DNA of 64,000 nucleotides from Girardinichthys multiradiatus (lineage: Eukaryota > Chordata > Actinopteri > Cyprinodontiformes > Goodeidae), in NCBI RefSeq assembly GCF_021462225.1, contig NC_061795.1:47208880-47272879 (forward strand), in the 5' to 3' direction. This document shows positions 46,674-58,472 of this stretch, in pieces. Numbering within the stretch: position 1 is the stretch's first letter; every line of letters begins with the position of its first letter. Both the position numbers and the translations under genes were made by a program. The notes under the pieces were generated by a model. The model worked only from the letters and a program-made list of their open reading frames with translations. It searched no databases and had not been told where the DNA came from.

Positions 46674-49490
46674 CTGATGCACACAAAAATTACATTAATT
46701 ATACTATGAATAATATTGGCTTGTTTCAGAAACTAAAGATCCATTTGTTTTCCAATCAGTGAACACACCATACATAAGTGCTACAACAGCAACACTCTTC
46801 TGTTTGGAAGCTATTAATGTGTGAAGAACACTCTAAATAACTGTTTGAGGGTCGAAAGCTCAAAAGATGTTATATACTTTCAAAAAGGAAACTGTGCTTT
46901 CTATGGAGCAATGTCAGCTCTTTTATTCTGCCTCTCACAAAGGAGAATTAGATGTTAAACAGGAAGCTGAACGTTTGAGGGCAAAATTGTTCTGTTTTAT
47001 CCTTTGGAAGAGGTCACTTCTATCTGTCACAGATCACACCGGATTAGGAAATGGTGGCAGAGTCCTTAGAGTTTCATCATACTGCAACATGCTGATGTTT
47101 ATTAGTAATGCTAACCACATTATCCTAATGTAAGCTGCTAGCTCAAGCATTTATATGCTGCTCCCGGCAATAAAGCCTTTCTGATTCTGATTCTAGTTTA
47201 GGTACTGTCCAATATAAGCTGGACTCGGACTTAAACAATTCCTCAAAAAAATTGAGTAACGCGATTACTTAAACTCCTCAAGGCAACTTATCGCCTCGAG
47301 GCTTCATTAAATTTTGTTTTACCATTCGGCACACTGCATTCTGGCTGGGTTGGTATTTGTGTTGCACAACACATGCCTACATGCTGATACATGGATGCCA
47401 AGTGCGGTTATCAGCTACGGTGGGAGATGACGTGGACCAAAAGAAGCACAGAGAAAAGTATCAAAAGTGTGGGATCACTTTAAAGTTAACAGAAAAGAAA
47501 ACAGTGCAGTCAATGTAATGTAAAACTGAACTAGTATTCTGATATTTCTGGCCGTCATAGGAAATACTGAAATGTTTCACTTTGACCAAACTTAATGAGG
47601 AGCATTGCTTTTTAAATGTTGCTTTCTAAGATACAATGGCTTTGTGTGTGTATGTATTTACATTTGTTCAGAGATTTCCACTTGCAAATAATCTAAACTT
47701 ATACATTTTGGTTATGTGCTTTGTGCATTTTAGGACTCAGTCGTAATGTCCTTTCTTGCTAGATGTCGAAGAGAAATTTCCATTTTATGTACACTTAATG
47801 CACACTAAAGTATATTATCTTATCTCATCTTCTCCCTTTGCTCTCCAGCCTCTTTGCTGTCGAATTACTGTCCAATAAAGGTCACTGGTACCAAAATAGT
47901 AAACTCTGTAACCATTGTGTCACAGTTTTCAAATAGTTTTACCCCTGTGGAGCTGTGAAACATCTACTGCTCTTTCACACATGGGCTAGAGACTTTCACA
48001 GGATGAAGACAAACCATAAAAATATGGTGTCTCGGTATAAAAAATTTAAAACAAAGTTTACAACATGATCTAACTGCATTAATCAATGAGTAAAAATTAT
48101 TTCCACTAATATTAAAATGATGGTGTATTTAATTACAGTTATAAAACATTTATTAAACATCAATTTGCTATTACCCTAATTAAAAAAAGAAAAACAGTTA
48201 TTAAAAACAAAATTTTTGAAAATAAATAATTTCTCCATTCAAAAGTAAGGAAAAACTATTACAGGTATCTTTTAGCCAGCTCACCAGCAGCACACCGCAC
48301 CGCTATGTATGCTCAACACAGCCAAAGAAAACTCAGGTTATTTCAACACTTTTCCTAGACTCTCATTAAAAGGACCAGATAAACTATAAGAGGGAGAATT
48401 TTAGCCTTCTGAAATTTCATAATACTCTGATAGCGATAACCGGCCCATTCCTACTCCTACAGTTCATAATTACTGATCCTTCATGGCAGATTGCTCCTTA
48501 AAATTCATTCACAGTTACAATAAATGAATGAAAGACTTAACGATAAAACATTATTCTGATGCACATGTGAAATCGCAGCTTTTTCCTTTCAGAATTAGGT
48601 TGGACACAGCTGCTGTAAGTTTAAATGGATCTAGTAGAAAAAAGTTTAATATCTAATGAGATGTTGCACATTACATTGTCAAGGTACCAAAAAAAACAAC
48701 GCAGATAAACATTGGTGAGCTATATTACGGTTTCTAAATGAGTAAATTAAATAAGATGATTTCTTTTAGTTGGTTTTTACTGTATTTATAATTCTCTGCC
48801 ATAACCTGAAGGAATTTACTGTATTTGCAGAGTTTAAATGATGCAGAAACTTTTCTCTCTTTGAGAAATAACTCTTCTAAAAACAACTAAATTTGGAGAA
48901 GCGCTTGTTTGTTGCATATGATGATGGCAACCTCAAATGAAAAAGCCGAACCCAGACCACGTGATCCCGTATCTTTGCATGAAACAATAAAATGGAACTT
49001 TAGTTTAGTTTGGAAGTCTTTGGTAGTGTTTTTTCGTTTTGTTTTTTGATTGTGTTTGTTATCACAGATTTAGAATAAAACTCGGCTTGGTAATTCAGTG
49101 AAGGTTTGAGCTAAGTAAGTTAGAGGGCGCGGTGCGTCATCCGTATTAATCTTTCTAGCTTAAACAAAACGTCCTAATATCTGGTGGTAACCCCAACGCT
49201 AGCCCTACTTATGTTTGTCCCTGTAGACATATAAACCAGGGAGTGTTTCATTCAGCCAGCTTGGTCTCTCTTGGGTCCCATGCAGTGAGGCTCGTCTGTG
49301 TCCTGAAATATTTTCCAGCCGAGGTCGTCTGAGGTAACGCGCACCACAGTCCTGCGTCATTCTAAGCAGCCCATTAAAACTGCTCCGGCTCAAACTGCAC
49401 AGCCTTAGACAGGACGGCCTCAGACTGCAGCTGCTTTATCCCTTTTTGCTTGTTGGGAATAAACCCGAGAAGTAGGAGTAAATGACTTAC
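46674..49490. other. nlrc5 intron 1
   Basis: Between the predicted noncoding exon and the first coding exon. Near 47150-47200 lies a short retroposon-tail-like segment (GGCAATAAAGCC). About 47200-47520 resembles the start of a hAT transposon with a BED-finger-type phrase (GTGTGGGATCACTTTAAAG, which reads VWDHFK). The rest is AT-rich, with nothing recognised. Confidence 0.35.
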
Positions 49491-49560
49491 CACTGGCTGG
49501 TATCGCACACCGCGCTTCACTACAGCCACACTCTGTGTTTCTTGAAAACGAAACCAAGCA
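49491..49560 (-). other. nlrc5: Predicted noncoding first exon of nlrc5
   Basis: On the minus strand a strong donor (CCAGTG followed by gtaagt) lies at 49489-49490. It would splice to the acceptor at 46674-46675 just before the start codon. The upstream border (transcription start) cannot be read from sequence; 49560 is a guess. No long open frame exists in the segment, consistent with a 5' untranslated exon. Confidence 0.4.
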
Positions 49561-49594
49561 AAGAATAAATGCATCATTTTTGGTTTCGTTTTTT
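49544..49594. promoter_or_regulatory. Two interferon-response-like elements, inverted
   Basis: GAAAACGAAAC (plus strand, 49544-49554) matches the ISRE core GAAANNGAAAC bound by IRF and STAT1/STAT2/IRF9 factors. A second copy of its AACGAAACC half lies in the opposite orientation at 49582-49590, inside an A-rich stretch on the minus strand. Both sit where the promoter or first exon of the NLRC5-like gene is expected. Induction of NLRC5 by interferon is established in mammals; function here is inferred. Confidence 0.5.
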
Positions 49595-49914
49595 ACTTGG
49601 CCCAACAGGGGCGGATTGTTGCTTTATCTATCCATCTATCTGTGCGTTGTAAGGACATATAATATAGAGGGACGTAGCAGGTCTGGAGCGGATAACCACT
49701 GTGCGTCGTTAGTTCCGATCTAGCTGGGTGGTCCGGGATAAGAACCCAGTCTGTGCCGTGACTATTATAGCGCTGGGTTGGTTACATAAGATTTAAATCA
49801 GTGGGTGAGCTTCTTCCAGGCAACATACAAGCAGTAAAGCATAAATAAATAAAGAAGCCTGGTATTTCTGCTGTGTAAAACTCCCCAGTAACTTTTAGAA
49901 TCAATTTTAATAAC

Positions 49915-49967
49915 TTATCGTTATGTAGGCTATAATAGTGATATGTAGGACGAGTTTACATCATCAA
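49915..49967. repeat. 53-bp direct duplication, copy 1
   Basis: The 53 bases starting TTATCGTTATGTAGGC and ending TTTACATCATCAA are repeated without a mismatch at 50656-50708. This copy lies in apparently unique DNA about 350 bp from the predicted nlrc5 promoter. Confidence 0.97.
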
Positions 49968-50339
49968 ATTAAATAAATTATCTTAAACTCCACCATATAT
50001 TTTTCAGATGCATTAAACCATTGTTTTTAATGTTTGGAATATCAAATGTTTTCTCTGTTTGCTCTGAATGGTTATCCACCTTATTTGATTGTGTTCATAT
50101 TAATATTGATTGTGTGCAGATTGTATGGCAGGCTCACGTCTGTTAGTCTGTCCCATACTACTGTCAGTGTGTGAATGAATGGCTGGGTGACTGGTTGTAG
50201 TGTAAAACACTTCGGAGTCCTCGGTCTTGATAAAGTGCTATATAAGTGCAGGCCATTTAGATGTAATCAAGTTACAAACACAAACATCAGTATTTTTACT
50301 GGGAATTTATGTGATAATCAAACACAAAGTTGTTGTAAT

Positions 50340-51090
50340 TGTCAGGATCTGCCATTTTGGGTTTTTTGTTAGTTTTGTGTTTTTCTGTTCCTTCTGATTA
50401 GTAGTTTACTTCTGTTAAGTTATAACTGTCTAGATTCTGATGTTCATGTGTTTCTCTTTAGATCTAGTTTGTTCCCCATGTTTGTTATTTAGTATAGTTT
50501 TCTTTTGGTTAGTCCCTTGTGTTTATGTTCTCTGTCTGGTCTCATTAGTTGCAGTCTGTCACTTAGTGTTCTGTGTTTGTTTACTTTTCCCAGTTAGGTT
50601 TTTCCTCATGTGGTCAGATTAGTCTGGTTAGTTGTTACTCTCCAGATTATTATAGTTATCGTTATGTAGGCTATAATAGTGATATGTAGGACGAGTTTAC
50701 ATCATCAAGTTTGGTTATAGTAGATCTGTTATCCTGAGTTCTGTTATTTAGTCTTGTTTCCCCTACTAATTAGTTTCTATCAGATATATTCCCCCTCAGT
50801 TCCCTGTAGCTTGTCCTCACACCTGTTCATTATTCATCTGATTACCCGCCTCCCTTTCTCATTGGTCTACACGGCACTTCCCTCTGTTTATAAGCTTACT
50901 GGTTCTCACTGTCACTCGCTGGTTCCTCCTGTAACCTCCCTGATGTCCCCTGGTTCCTGGTCTATGTTTTGTCTGTTAATGTAAGTCCGTTGCTTTGTTA
51001 TTATTAAAGGAAGAAGATTGCATCGCACAATGCTGCTTCCAAATGTTTGTCTGCGCTTTGGTCCAAACCAACCACAAACCCTGACAGTAA
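50340..51090 (+). repeat. Long dispersed repeat, forward copy 2
   Basis: It begins TTGTCAGGATCTGCCATTTT and ends AACCCTGACAGTAAT, so its termini include a short inverted repeat (TGTCAGG and CCTGACA). The interior matches 35590-36570 (CTCATTGGTCTAC, GGTTCCTCC). It carries the second copy of the 53-bp duplication as an apparent insertion. Confidence 0.6.
50656..50708. repeat. 53-bp direct duplication, copy 2
   Basis: Identical to 49915-49967, same orientation, about 740 bp away. It sits inside the long dispersed repeat, between segments that would otherwise be adjacent in the repeat. Confidence 0.97.
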
Positions 51091-52646
51091 TTAAAAGTGA
51101 TCATCCCAAAAATTATTCAAGTAAGAGTAAAATCATATTTGGTAAAAAGGCTACTCAAGTACTGAGTAACTGTTAGATCATGACATCTTTTTAAATTTGT
51201 GAAAATTATATAAGGGCACAGACAAAAATATGTAAATGTAAATTCTGCTTTTTTAAAGAATAAAATAAAAAATGAAAAAACACCTCTGACGGACTAGCAC
51301 CCTGTCCAGGAAGCACCAATCTCAGCTAATGACTACTGAAGAAAAGCACCAGACCCAGGACCCTGTAAGGATACGCAGGTAAAGACTGGGGATGGATGGA
51401 TAACAAATGCAGCCAGAAAAAACACACATTTCTAAATCACAATTTTTCACAAGATAAAGCTTCTCAAACCGATACTTATGTGTAATGTATACATTTATAT
51501 ATTAGAACAGCACAAAGTACTTCCAGTGATAATATATTCTGTTTACTGTATGGCAGGCTCAGCAGATAGAAAATAGAATTAAAATCCTGAAGCTTGTTTC
51601 CAAACAAAAAGTGAATTCAGTGAATCAGAGGTGGGTAGAGTAGCCAGGAACTGAACTCAAGTAAAAGTAAAAAGTATGGTGTAGTATAATTACTCCTAGA
51701 AGTACATTTTTTGTAAAAAGTAAATGTAACTAGTTACTACCCACCTCTGCAAATGTGCAACTAACTGTGTAACTAACTAATAGTACTGGACACAATCGTA
51801 CACACTGACACTTATTACTACAGCATTTTTTCATATATGAATTTGAGTTTTTTATTTACCTGTACAGATTAAACAAAACAAACTAAATAATAACGGCCAC
51901 AAGACCTAACCTAATATGACATTTTGTTATTGGAGGTAATTTTACACATTTACATAAAATGCTAAAAACCTTTTTTGGATTATTACAATGCAGAACAGCT
52001 TGAAAAGGAAGAAAATGACATTTTAAATTTTAAACAATGCAGCAGTTTTATTGTTTGCATAACATTTATTTCTAGCTGTTTACAGATAAATCATTTTGCT
52101 AATACTAATAGTTTATATACAAGATATTTCAAAACTGAATATTTGATGTACTGTATTTAGAAATGAATTTACTAGATGTGATGCAAAGTTTTATTTGTCA
52201 AAGCAGTGTAATCAGTAAAGTATATTAACATATCAACAAATAAACACATTTTTTCAGTGGTTAGATAGGTAGTGGTATTTAACAAGCATCTAATACATGA
52301 ATTCATGAAACAAACAATACATGCAATTTTAGAGAAAATAAAAAAAAACATTTAATGCTAAGTTGTTAAATGTGTAAAGTGATTAAATATTCCTCAGAAA
52401 TTTCAATAATAAGAAGATTGTCAGATAAAAAATAAGTTGAGACAGTGAATGAGATCACCCAGGAAAAATGATATAGAGTGTTTTCATTACAATAAATCTA
52501 AATATATGTGTAGTTATGGAGATGGAAAAGTATTCCCACTGATTAGATGAGCAGGTGCCTGCTGCACGAGTGCCTCAGCTGGAAGCTGAATGTTATCTGA
52601 GTCCAACACCAGTAAAGTTCATCTGTAGATGTTTCTGAACTGCAGC

Positions 52647-53148
52647 TTAAAGCAGCAGGCCATGCCACATTGCTACAGGCTGCCGGATGGAGCGCACCAT
52701 CAAGGTCCAATGCTCATCTTCTGAGCTTCTGTCCTTCCCTACACTAAGCTGTCCAAGCAGACATTTGGTCGATCTCCCTGTTGACTGCGTCTCATACACT
52801 GAGACTAAGATTTTAGACTGCTCCAGAGGAAAGTCTGGCAGGGAGAACATGAGGACCTCATTGAAGACAGTCACAGGGCAGCGGGGGACAGCAGAGGTCT
52901 TCTGGTACCTCAGCTTGCTCTGATTGCATTGAATGCTGATCCTGGCATACAGGACTGTAGGACACATACACATATAGTGAGTCAGTATGAAGATGAGTGA
53001 AATCTTTATGTGTTTGGATTTAAGTTTGGGAATCACCTGCAGCAGAGGATGTCTCAGTGAGGGCGGTTCTGACCTTCAACAGGGCGATCTCGAGCCTCTG
53101 AGAAGTTGGAAGATACTTTAATGACAGCAGTACTTCTCCAACGAGATC
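52647..53148 (-). other. C2B domain exons of the synaptotagmin-like gene
   Basis: Exon 53037-53148 gives [20 protein letters not shown], the standard C2B opening. Exon 52647-52954 gives [39 protein letters not shown] and [20 protein letters not shown], with TAA at 52647-52649. The lysine-rich patch expected after the strand (K-KKKT in typical members) is reduced to KLRYQKTS. Confidence 0.85.
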
Positions 53149-56100
53149 CTGCACAGAGAGTAAGAGACTGGCGGTCCATTTTAAAAACAGCACTCATATT
53201 AAATATTGGAGGTAGACTTGGTGAGAATACCCTGACTTCCCATGTTGAATTCAAAATTATTTTATTTTATTCTCAAAAAATTAAGATAGTTGACACTCTT
53301 TTTAGGATTGAACGACCCAGCGACGTTATTCCATGCAATGTTCTGAGTAATTTGAAAATAAGAGCTCCACCTCAGACTTATTGGGCCTCAGTTAGCAAGT
53401 TACAAGTTAAAGATCATGACATGGTTTGCCTGAAAGGAGAAAGCTTCTTCTCTTTAAAAAATAATATGTCAGCACAACTTCCATTTGCAAAGTTGCATCT
53501 GAATGAACCTCAAGCCTTCTAGCACCACATACCAACTGTCAAGCACGACAGAGGAGGGATCATGATTTTGACTTGTTTCGCAGCCACAGGACATGGACAT
53601 CTTGAAATCACTACACTGAGTGGACAACGGTTTCTTCTGTTTACCAAACAATTCTGCAGCCAAATGTAGGACTAAACTGTAGCTCCAGATTGTGCTGTGC
53701 AAGATGACAGCCTGTAACTTTTTTTATTAATCCAGGAGGAATTTAAAACTGTTTGCATTCTCCTTAAATCAAGGCTGTTAAAATAGTTTCCATGTTTAGA
53801 AAAAATAACTTCCAGGGTCAGAAGGAAGTGACATTTTATATTTCACTTGTCTAGCTTTCTGTGTTTGTGTGCCTAGTTTAACATTACCTTCTGGGGTGTC
53901 TGCAGATCTTTTTGTAGCTCCAGAGGGTAGGTGATGTTTAGCTGACCCAGAGGAACCCTGATCTCTCCTAGCACTGTGTTTCTGGAGAACCTATCAAAAT
54001 CCCTCACCTGATACAGACACATAAAAAACAAACAAAAAAAAACATTTTAAATTAATTTCCAATCCATTAGTTTAGATATAATCTGTAGCTGTCAATTTTT
54101 GAACTCTGTTTGTTAAAATTGTCAATAAGATGTTAGACGTGTTTGTGTGGTGCAGCACCTCCATCCTAAGGGTGATGCGATGAAGCAGGTCCTTGTCCTC
54201 TTGCAGAATGCAGCTAAACTGGTCTCCATATAAAGGGCTACAGCTGCCTTTCACAACGCGGGTGCGCCACTCCTGCATCACTGTCCACAGCACAGGTGGT
54301 GTCGTTTGACCCTAACAGGATCGGCGCAGAAACCAGCAACCTGTCAGCATATCTTTACCACATGTTTCTGTATAAAAGTGCTATGAATTACGGGTCAGCA
54401 CATCTTCAACTCACAAGCCACCTTAGACCACAAGACACATTTAAACTGCCTAAAACTTTGATTTTTTTGCAATGGTTTGAGTTTCAGTTGTCATGTTAAC
54501 CACTCAAAGGTACTGAAATTATTAACCAGATTAACCCATGCACCTTTGTATAGTATTCTTAGTCCAGTCTGTCTTGATGTTGGGGTTTGGGAACAGAACC
54601 AACATTCCTCCAATCAGCAGACACACATTCACAGCATTACCTCCTGTTCTTTTAATCCTTCCACTTCTGTTCCTTTTGGTCCAGCCAACATGAGGCGTAT
54701 CTTCACAAACGGCTTCAGGCCTGAGATCTGGCTGCTGTCCACCAGCCCCTCCACCTGCAACACGGTGACCACCAGACATGCCTGCAGCTGATCGTAGTAG
54801 ACGGAGAAACGCAGCGAGCCATGAACCTGATGAAGGAGGTTTCTGGTGAAATTAAGTAATGTGATTTTTTTCTATAACCTATCATCATGTAAATACATCT
54901 CCTCCTTGCAATTATGTTAAGAAACGCCTGAGATCTCCAGAGCTGTAAACTGAATACACATTTGTTTTTCATTCCGCTCACACTCCTGATGATCAATTAA
55001 TTTTTAATTGATTTAGTCTTTTAATTGTTGGACTCTGTTTTTTTTTACACACCATTTCTTTATTTTCGCCTATTTTAGCTCAATAAATTATGAAACACAA
55101 TTTAATCATGTAATATGTCCTGTTTGTTTGAGTTTTTATTTATACAACTTTATTTATAGAACTAAAAAAATACCATCCAATAAATTAAATTGAGACAATG
55201 TGCAAACTCTGCCTCTCCTTAAAAAGAAATGTCTTTCATAGCAACGAGGGAAGGAAAAGAAATAAAATTAGTATTTTTCAGTCTCTGTTACCTTCTTAAT
55301 GGTTTTGTGCTCTCGCATGTCGCCCTCTGCGTGGCTGGATTCTGCCGGAAATGATGCTTGGGACAAACAGCGACTCAGTCTGCGAGCTTCAGAACTCACA
55401 TCCTCCACCTACAGACATGAGTTTGGCTTAAAACAGCTTTTGGTTTATTTCTCAAACCTACCAAATTTGCCTAACGTAAACTGATATCTAATTACACTGC
55501 CTTGCAAAACAACTCCTTTATATTTTCCTCACATTACAACTACAAACTGGTATAAATGTGTTACTCATTTATTAGAATGACCAAAACCCAGACATAAGTC
55601 CAATTGAGAATTTCTGGTAGTCTTGAAAACTAATATTCACAGGTGCCCTTCATTCAATCACTGAGGTTGAGCTATTTTGAAAAGAAGAACTGGGCAATAA
55701 TTTGGGTGTCTAGATGCATAAACATTGTACCAACAAACCCTAAAAGCCTTGGATCTGCAACTGGAGTGAAAGCTGGGTCTAGAAAGTTGTGTAAGGGGTC
55801 AGGTTGCAGGGGCAGAATATAAATGCAAAATGCAATAATGAGGTAATACTTTTGCAAGGCACTATAATTTACCTAATGTTTGGAATAAATACACCTTCCA
55901 GAAATCATGTCATTTAAATGTCAACATTTTATATAACTCTAAATGTTTAGGTTTTGGGATAAGGCTACAGATGTAACCTCCTGTTTTTAAATTTAAGCAG
56001 AACTTTACTGCAGCATTAGTCTTGAGTTGTTAAGTTATCAGCAGACTGTCCAAATAACTGGATGAGCCAAGTCAAACACATTTGTCATGTAAGAGAGCAT

Positions 56101-57884
56101 AACACAAACACCACACCCATCATGTGCTTTATGTTGCCCACTTCTCCTGCAGATATAATAACACTGCTGACGACACATTTCACACCACCTTAAAACAACT
56201 TTTTGTTTGGTGTGCTTGTATCGCCACTGGACATGACAAACAGAAACATGACCTAAAATATGTCCTAAGATATATTTTTCTTGACATAAAGCTAATGTCC
56301 TGGTATTTATAATAACTTTAGGTCTAAATTACTGTTTGATTTCCAGATCACCTTCTGAATCCATCAGTACAGTCATATTTGAGAAATTTGATGCTCGTTT
56401 GTCTGAATAACAGTTTAGAAAGTTTAGAAAACAACCTTTAAGCAGGTATTAAACATATTTTTCATTAAACCCATATTTTTTAACTAAAAATGTCTTTTTA
56501 TTGATCTGATGTAATATTCTAATCTTAAATGTTGGATTCTCAGTGACTGTAGGCGAAAAATCATCATAATTAACAGAAATAAAGGCTTGAAAACATCAGT
56601 CTGTATGAATTAATCTATTTAATGCGTTTTACTTACTGAAATAAATCAACTTTCCAGTGGCATTCTAATTTATTGAATATAAATGTATTTTCAGGTCAAA
56701 GTCCTTAAATTGTGTTATGCCCCAAAAATATTTGTTATTTCTAATTCACATAAATATGAACCATGTTAATTTATTTATTCATTCTTTGGGTTTTGTTTAC
56801 ATAACTTATAGAAGCAACATGTTATGTTTAAGTCACATTAAGTGAGTTTTTCTCACTTTTAAATTAGGTTAAAAAACATTTTTATATAGATGAATTTTCA
56901 TTGCCCTGTGATCGACTGGCAACTTGTTCAGGGTTCAGATGGATGGATGGACGGACGGGCAGATGGACGGACGGACAAATGGATGGATGGATGGATGGAT
57001 GGATGGATGGATGGATGAATGGATGGATGGATGGACGGACGGGCAGATGGATGGATGGATGGATGAATGGATGGATGGATGGATGGATGGACGGACGGAC
57101 GGACGGACGGACGGACAAATGGATGGATGGACAGATGGATGGATGGATGGATGGATGGATGGATGGATGGATGGACAGATGGATGGATGGATGGATGGAT
57201 GGATGGATGGACGGACGGACGGGCAGATGGATGGATGGATGGACGGACGGGCAGATGGATGGATGGATGGATGGATGGATGGATGGATGGATGGATGGAT
57301 GGATGGATGGATGGACAGATGGATGCATTTTCACTCCGTTTTCTTCAACAATTGGTCAAAAATAAAGTTCTGTGCCCTGAGTTTTGACTGAAAGGCAACA
57401 GGTTGTTTTTTTACCCTCTTCATCCAACAATTCATTTGTTATCTCTTCCTAAAAGCAAAATTTGTTTGTGTTGAGAGTCTTTATATTCTCAGTTTTAAAT
57501 TACCTTAGTGCTTGTAGGAACTGAGTAGCTTTCTGCAGTCGATGGTTTTTCCTCTGAATATAACAGATCACTGTTCACTGGAACAAAAAGCATAAGCACC
57601 CTTAAATCTATAAATCTATTTGTTGACTGGACACCAGTCCTCAAAATATGCAGCTCTGTGAGACAGAGTGAACTCCTCTGACCTGTGTCCTGATGGGAGT
57701 ATGAAGTGTGTGTCTGAAAGAAGCATCTGAAGATCTGCCAGATCAAGATTCCCACTGCCACGAGGAGCAGAAGGATGGAGATTCCCAGAATGCAGTACTT
57801 GACTGCTTCTGAGAAGGGTATCCTGAGCTCTCTGCTGGTTGAAAGCAGCCTCACATTGGCTGGAACCTCCACAAAGGTCAACAT
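52647..57884 (-). CDS. Synaptotagmin-like protein, one membrane segment, two C2 domains
   Basis: Eight exons (57683-57884, 57504-57577, 55292-55408, 54641-54826, 54159-54272, 53888-54007, 53037-53148 and 52647-52954) join without a frame break to 410 codons plus stop, the usual size of a synaptotagmin. The order is a short extracellular or lumenal N-terminus, a membrane segment (about residues 28-53), a polar linker, C2A (about 132-265) and C2B (about 276-405), ending [12 protein letters not shown], which matches the HW...RQP-A-WH ending of C2B domains. Synaptotagmins tether vesicles to membranes. Several calcium-ligand aspartates are replaced (LKPF for SDPY in C2A, no SDPY-type block in C2B), suggesting weak or no calcium binding. 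I cannot name the family member. Confidence 0.9.
53888..54826 (-). other. C2A domain exons of the synaptotagmin-like gene
   Basis: Exons 54641-54826, 54159-54272 and 53888-54007, all phase 0. They read [20 protein letters not shown], then [30 protein letters not shown] and [20 protein letters not shown]. The domain start (G-L-FS--YD) and DFDRFS loop are classic C2A. For exon 54159-54272 I chose the acceptor at 54273-54274 because an acceptor eight bases further upstream gives a stop. Confidence 0.85.
55495..55863. mobile_element. Short Tc1-derived element
   Basis: The ends CACTGCCTTGCAAAA (left) and TTTTGCAAGGCAC (right) mirror each other, with TA beside them. The interior keeps a Tc1 transposase trace (an AACCCAGACATAAGTCC... 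ATTGAGAATTTCTGG block, reading like DI-PIENFW). It is too short to encode a transposase and lies in an intron of the synaptotagmin-like gene. Confidence 0.7.
56936..57325. repeat. GGAT/GGAC tetranucleotide satellite
   Basis: About 390 bp of GGAT units with blocks of GGAC and periodic GGGCAGAT, GGACAGAT and GGACAAAT variants, showing a larger-scale periodicity. It lies in the intron between exons 57504 and 55408. Long open frames in five of six frames are produced by the repeat itself. Confidence 0.95.
57683..57884 (-). other. Synaptotagmin-like first coding exon with membrane segment
   Basis: The ATG at 57884 starts [20 protein letters not shown]. Hydrophobic [20 protein letters not shown] (about residues 31-50) is followed by FRCFF, giving the short N-terminus, membrane anchor and cytoplasmic cysteine typical of synaptotagmins. 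The donor ACAG followed by gtcaga leaves phase 1, and the next exon 57504-57577 enters with two bases. No upstream exon could be placed. Confidence 0.8.
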
Positions 57885-58472
57885 GTCTCTGCATCCATGT
57901 GACCTCTATGTGCTCTGCAATAGGGTCAGAAAGACTAAGGTTATGTCCTGTAATGGTTTCGGCAGTTGTAGAAATACTCAAGCTTGTCTCTTTTTAATTA
58001 GGGATGCTTTTTGGTTTGTAAGTGTGTAGAGGGGGCACCAGTTGAACTTCAACACTATGTAGAGAAACATTTCATTTGTAAACAGTATTGGTATTAAATG
58101 ACCTAGAATTACCCTATTTCTATACTTACTGCAAATGTGTGTCAAAAAAAAACTGACTGCTAAATTTATTAGCCGATTTATATTTAACAATTCATAAATC
58201 CAGTTTCTAAAATATAAAAGTAGGACATTTTAACACAGAAGAAAATCACATTTAACAGGATTCCTCTTATAAATAAACCCACTTTTAATTTATAAATATA
58301 AATAAGTGTAAAGCTTGTGTCACTCTCAAAACTATGAACAAGGAGCAAATAAATACAGAAACGTTCAAACAACACAGAGGAAACAGCATAGTAAGGAGCT
58401 CCACAATCAGCACATAAAGACAGGAGAGGATGTCACAACTACATATTAAAGGAGAATCCAACAAAGTTTTAG

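Larger units (their letters stand above)
49600..52646. other. Region between the two genes
   Basis: It contains the dispersed repeat 50340-51090 and a 53-bp duplicated sequence. The 3' end of the synaptotagmin-like gene should lie in its right part: an AATAAA on the minus strand at 52190-52195 is a possible polyadenylation signal about 450 bases after the stop codon. No other gene was seen. Confidence 0.5.

Noticed and set aside
53469..53702. Open frame as an exon of the synaptotagmin-like gene
   Set aside because: The eight-exon model already joins in phase on both sides of it, and the peptide has no C2 features.
56936..57325. CRISPR-like array
   Set aside because: Tandem 4-bp units without constant repeats and unique spacers; eukaryotic intron context.
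56882..57391. Four overlapping open frames of 106-155 codons rich in DGWM or HPSI
   Set aside because: Tetranucleotide satellite read in different frames on both strands.
52647..57884. Identification as copine (a C2 protein that I recall lying near NLRC5 in mammals)
   Set aside because: It has an N-terminal membrane segment, a C-terminal C2B ending typical of synaptotagmins and no von Willebrand A-type domain.
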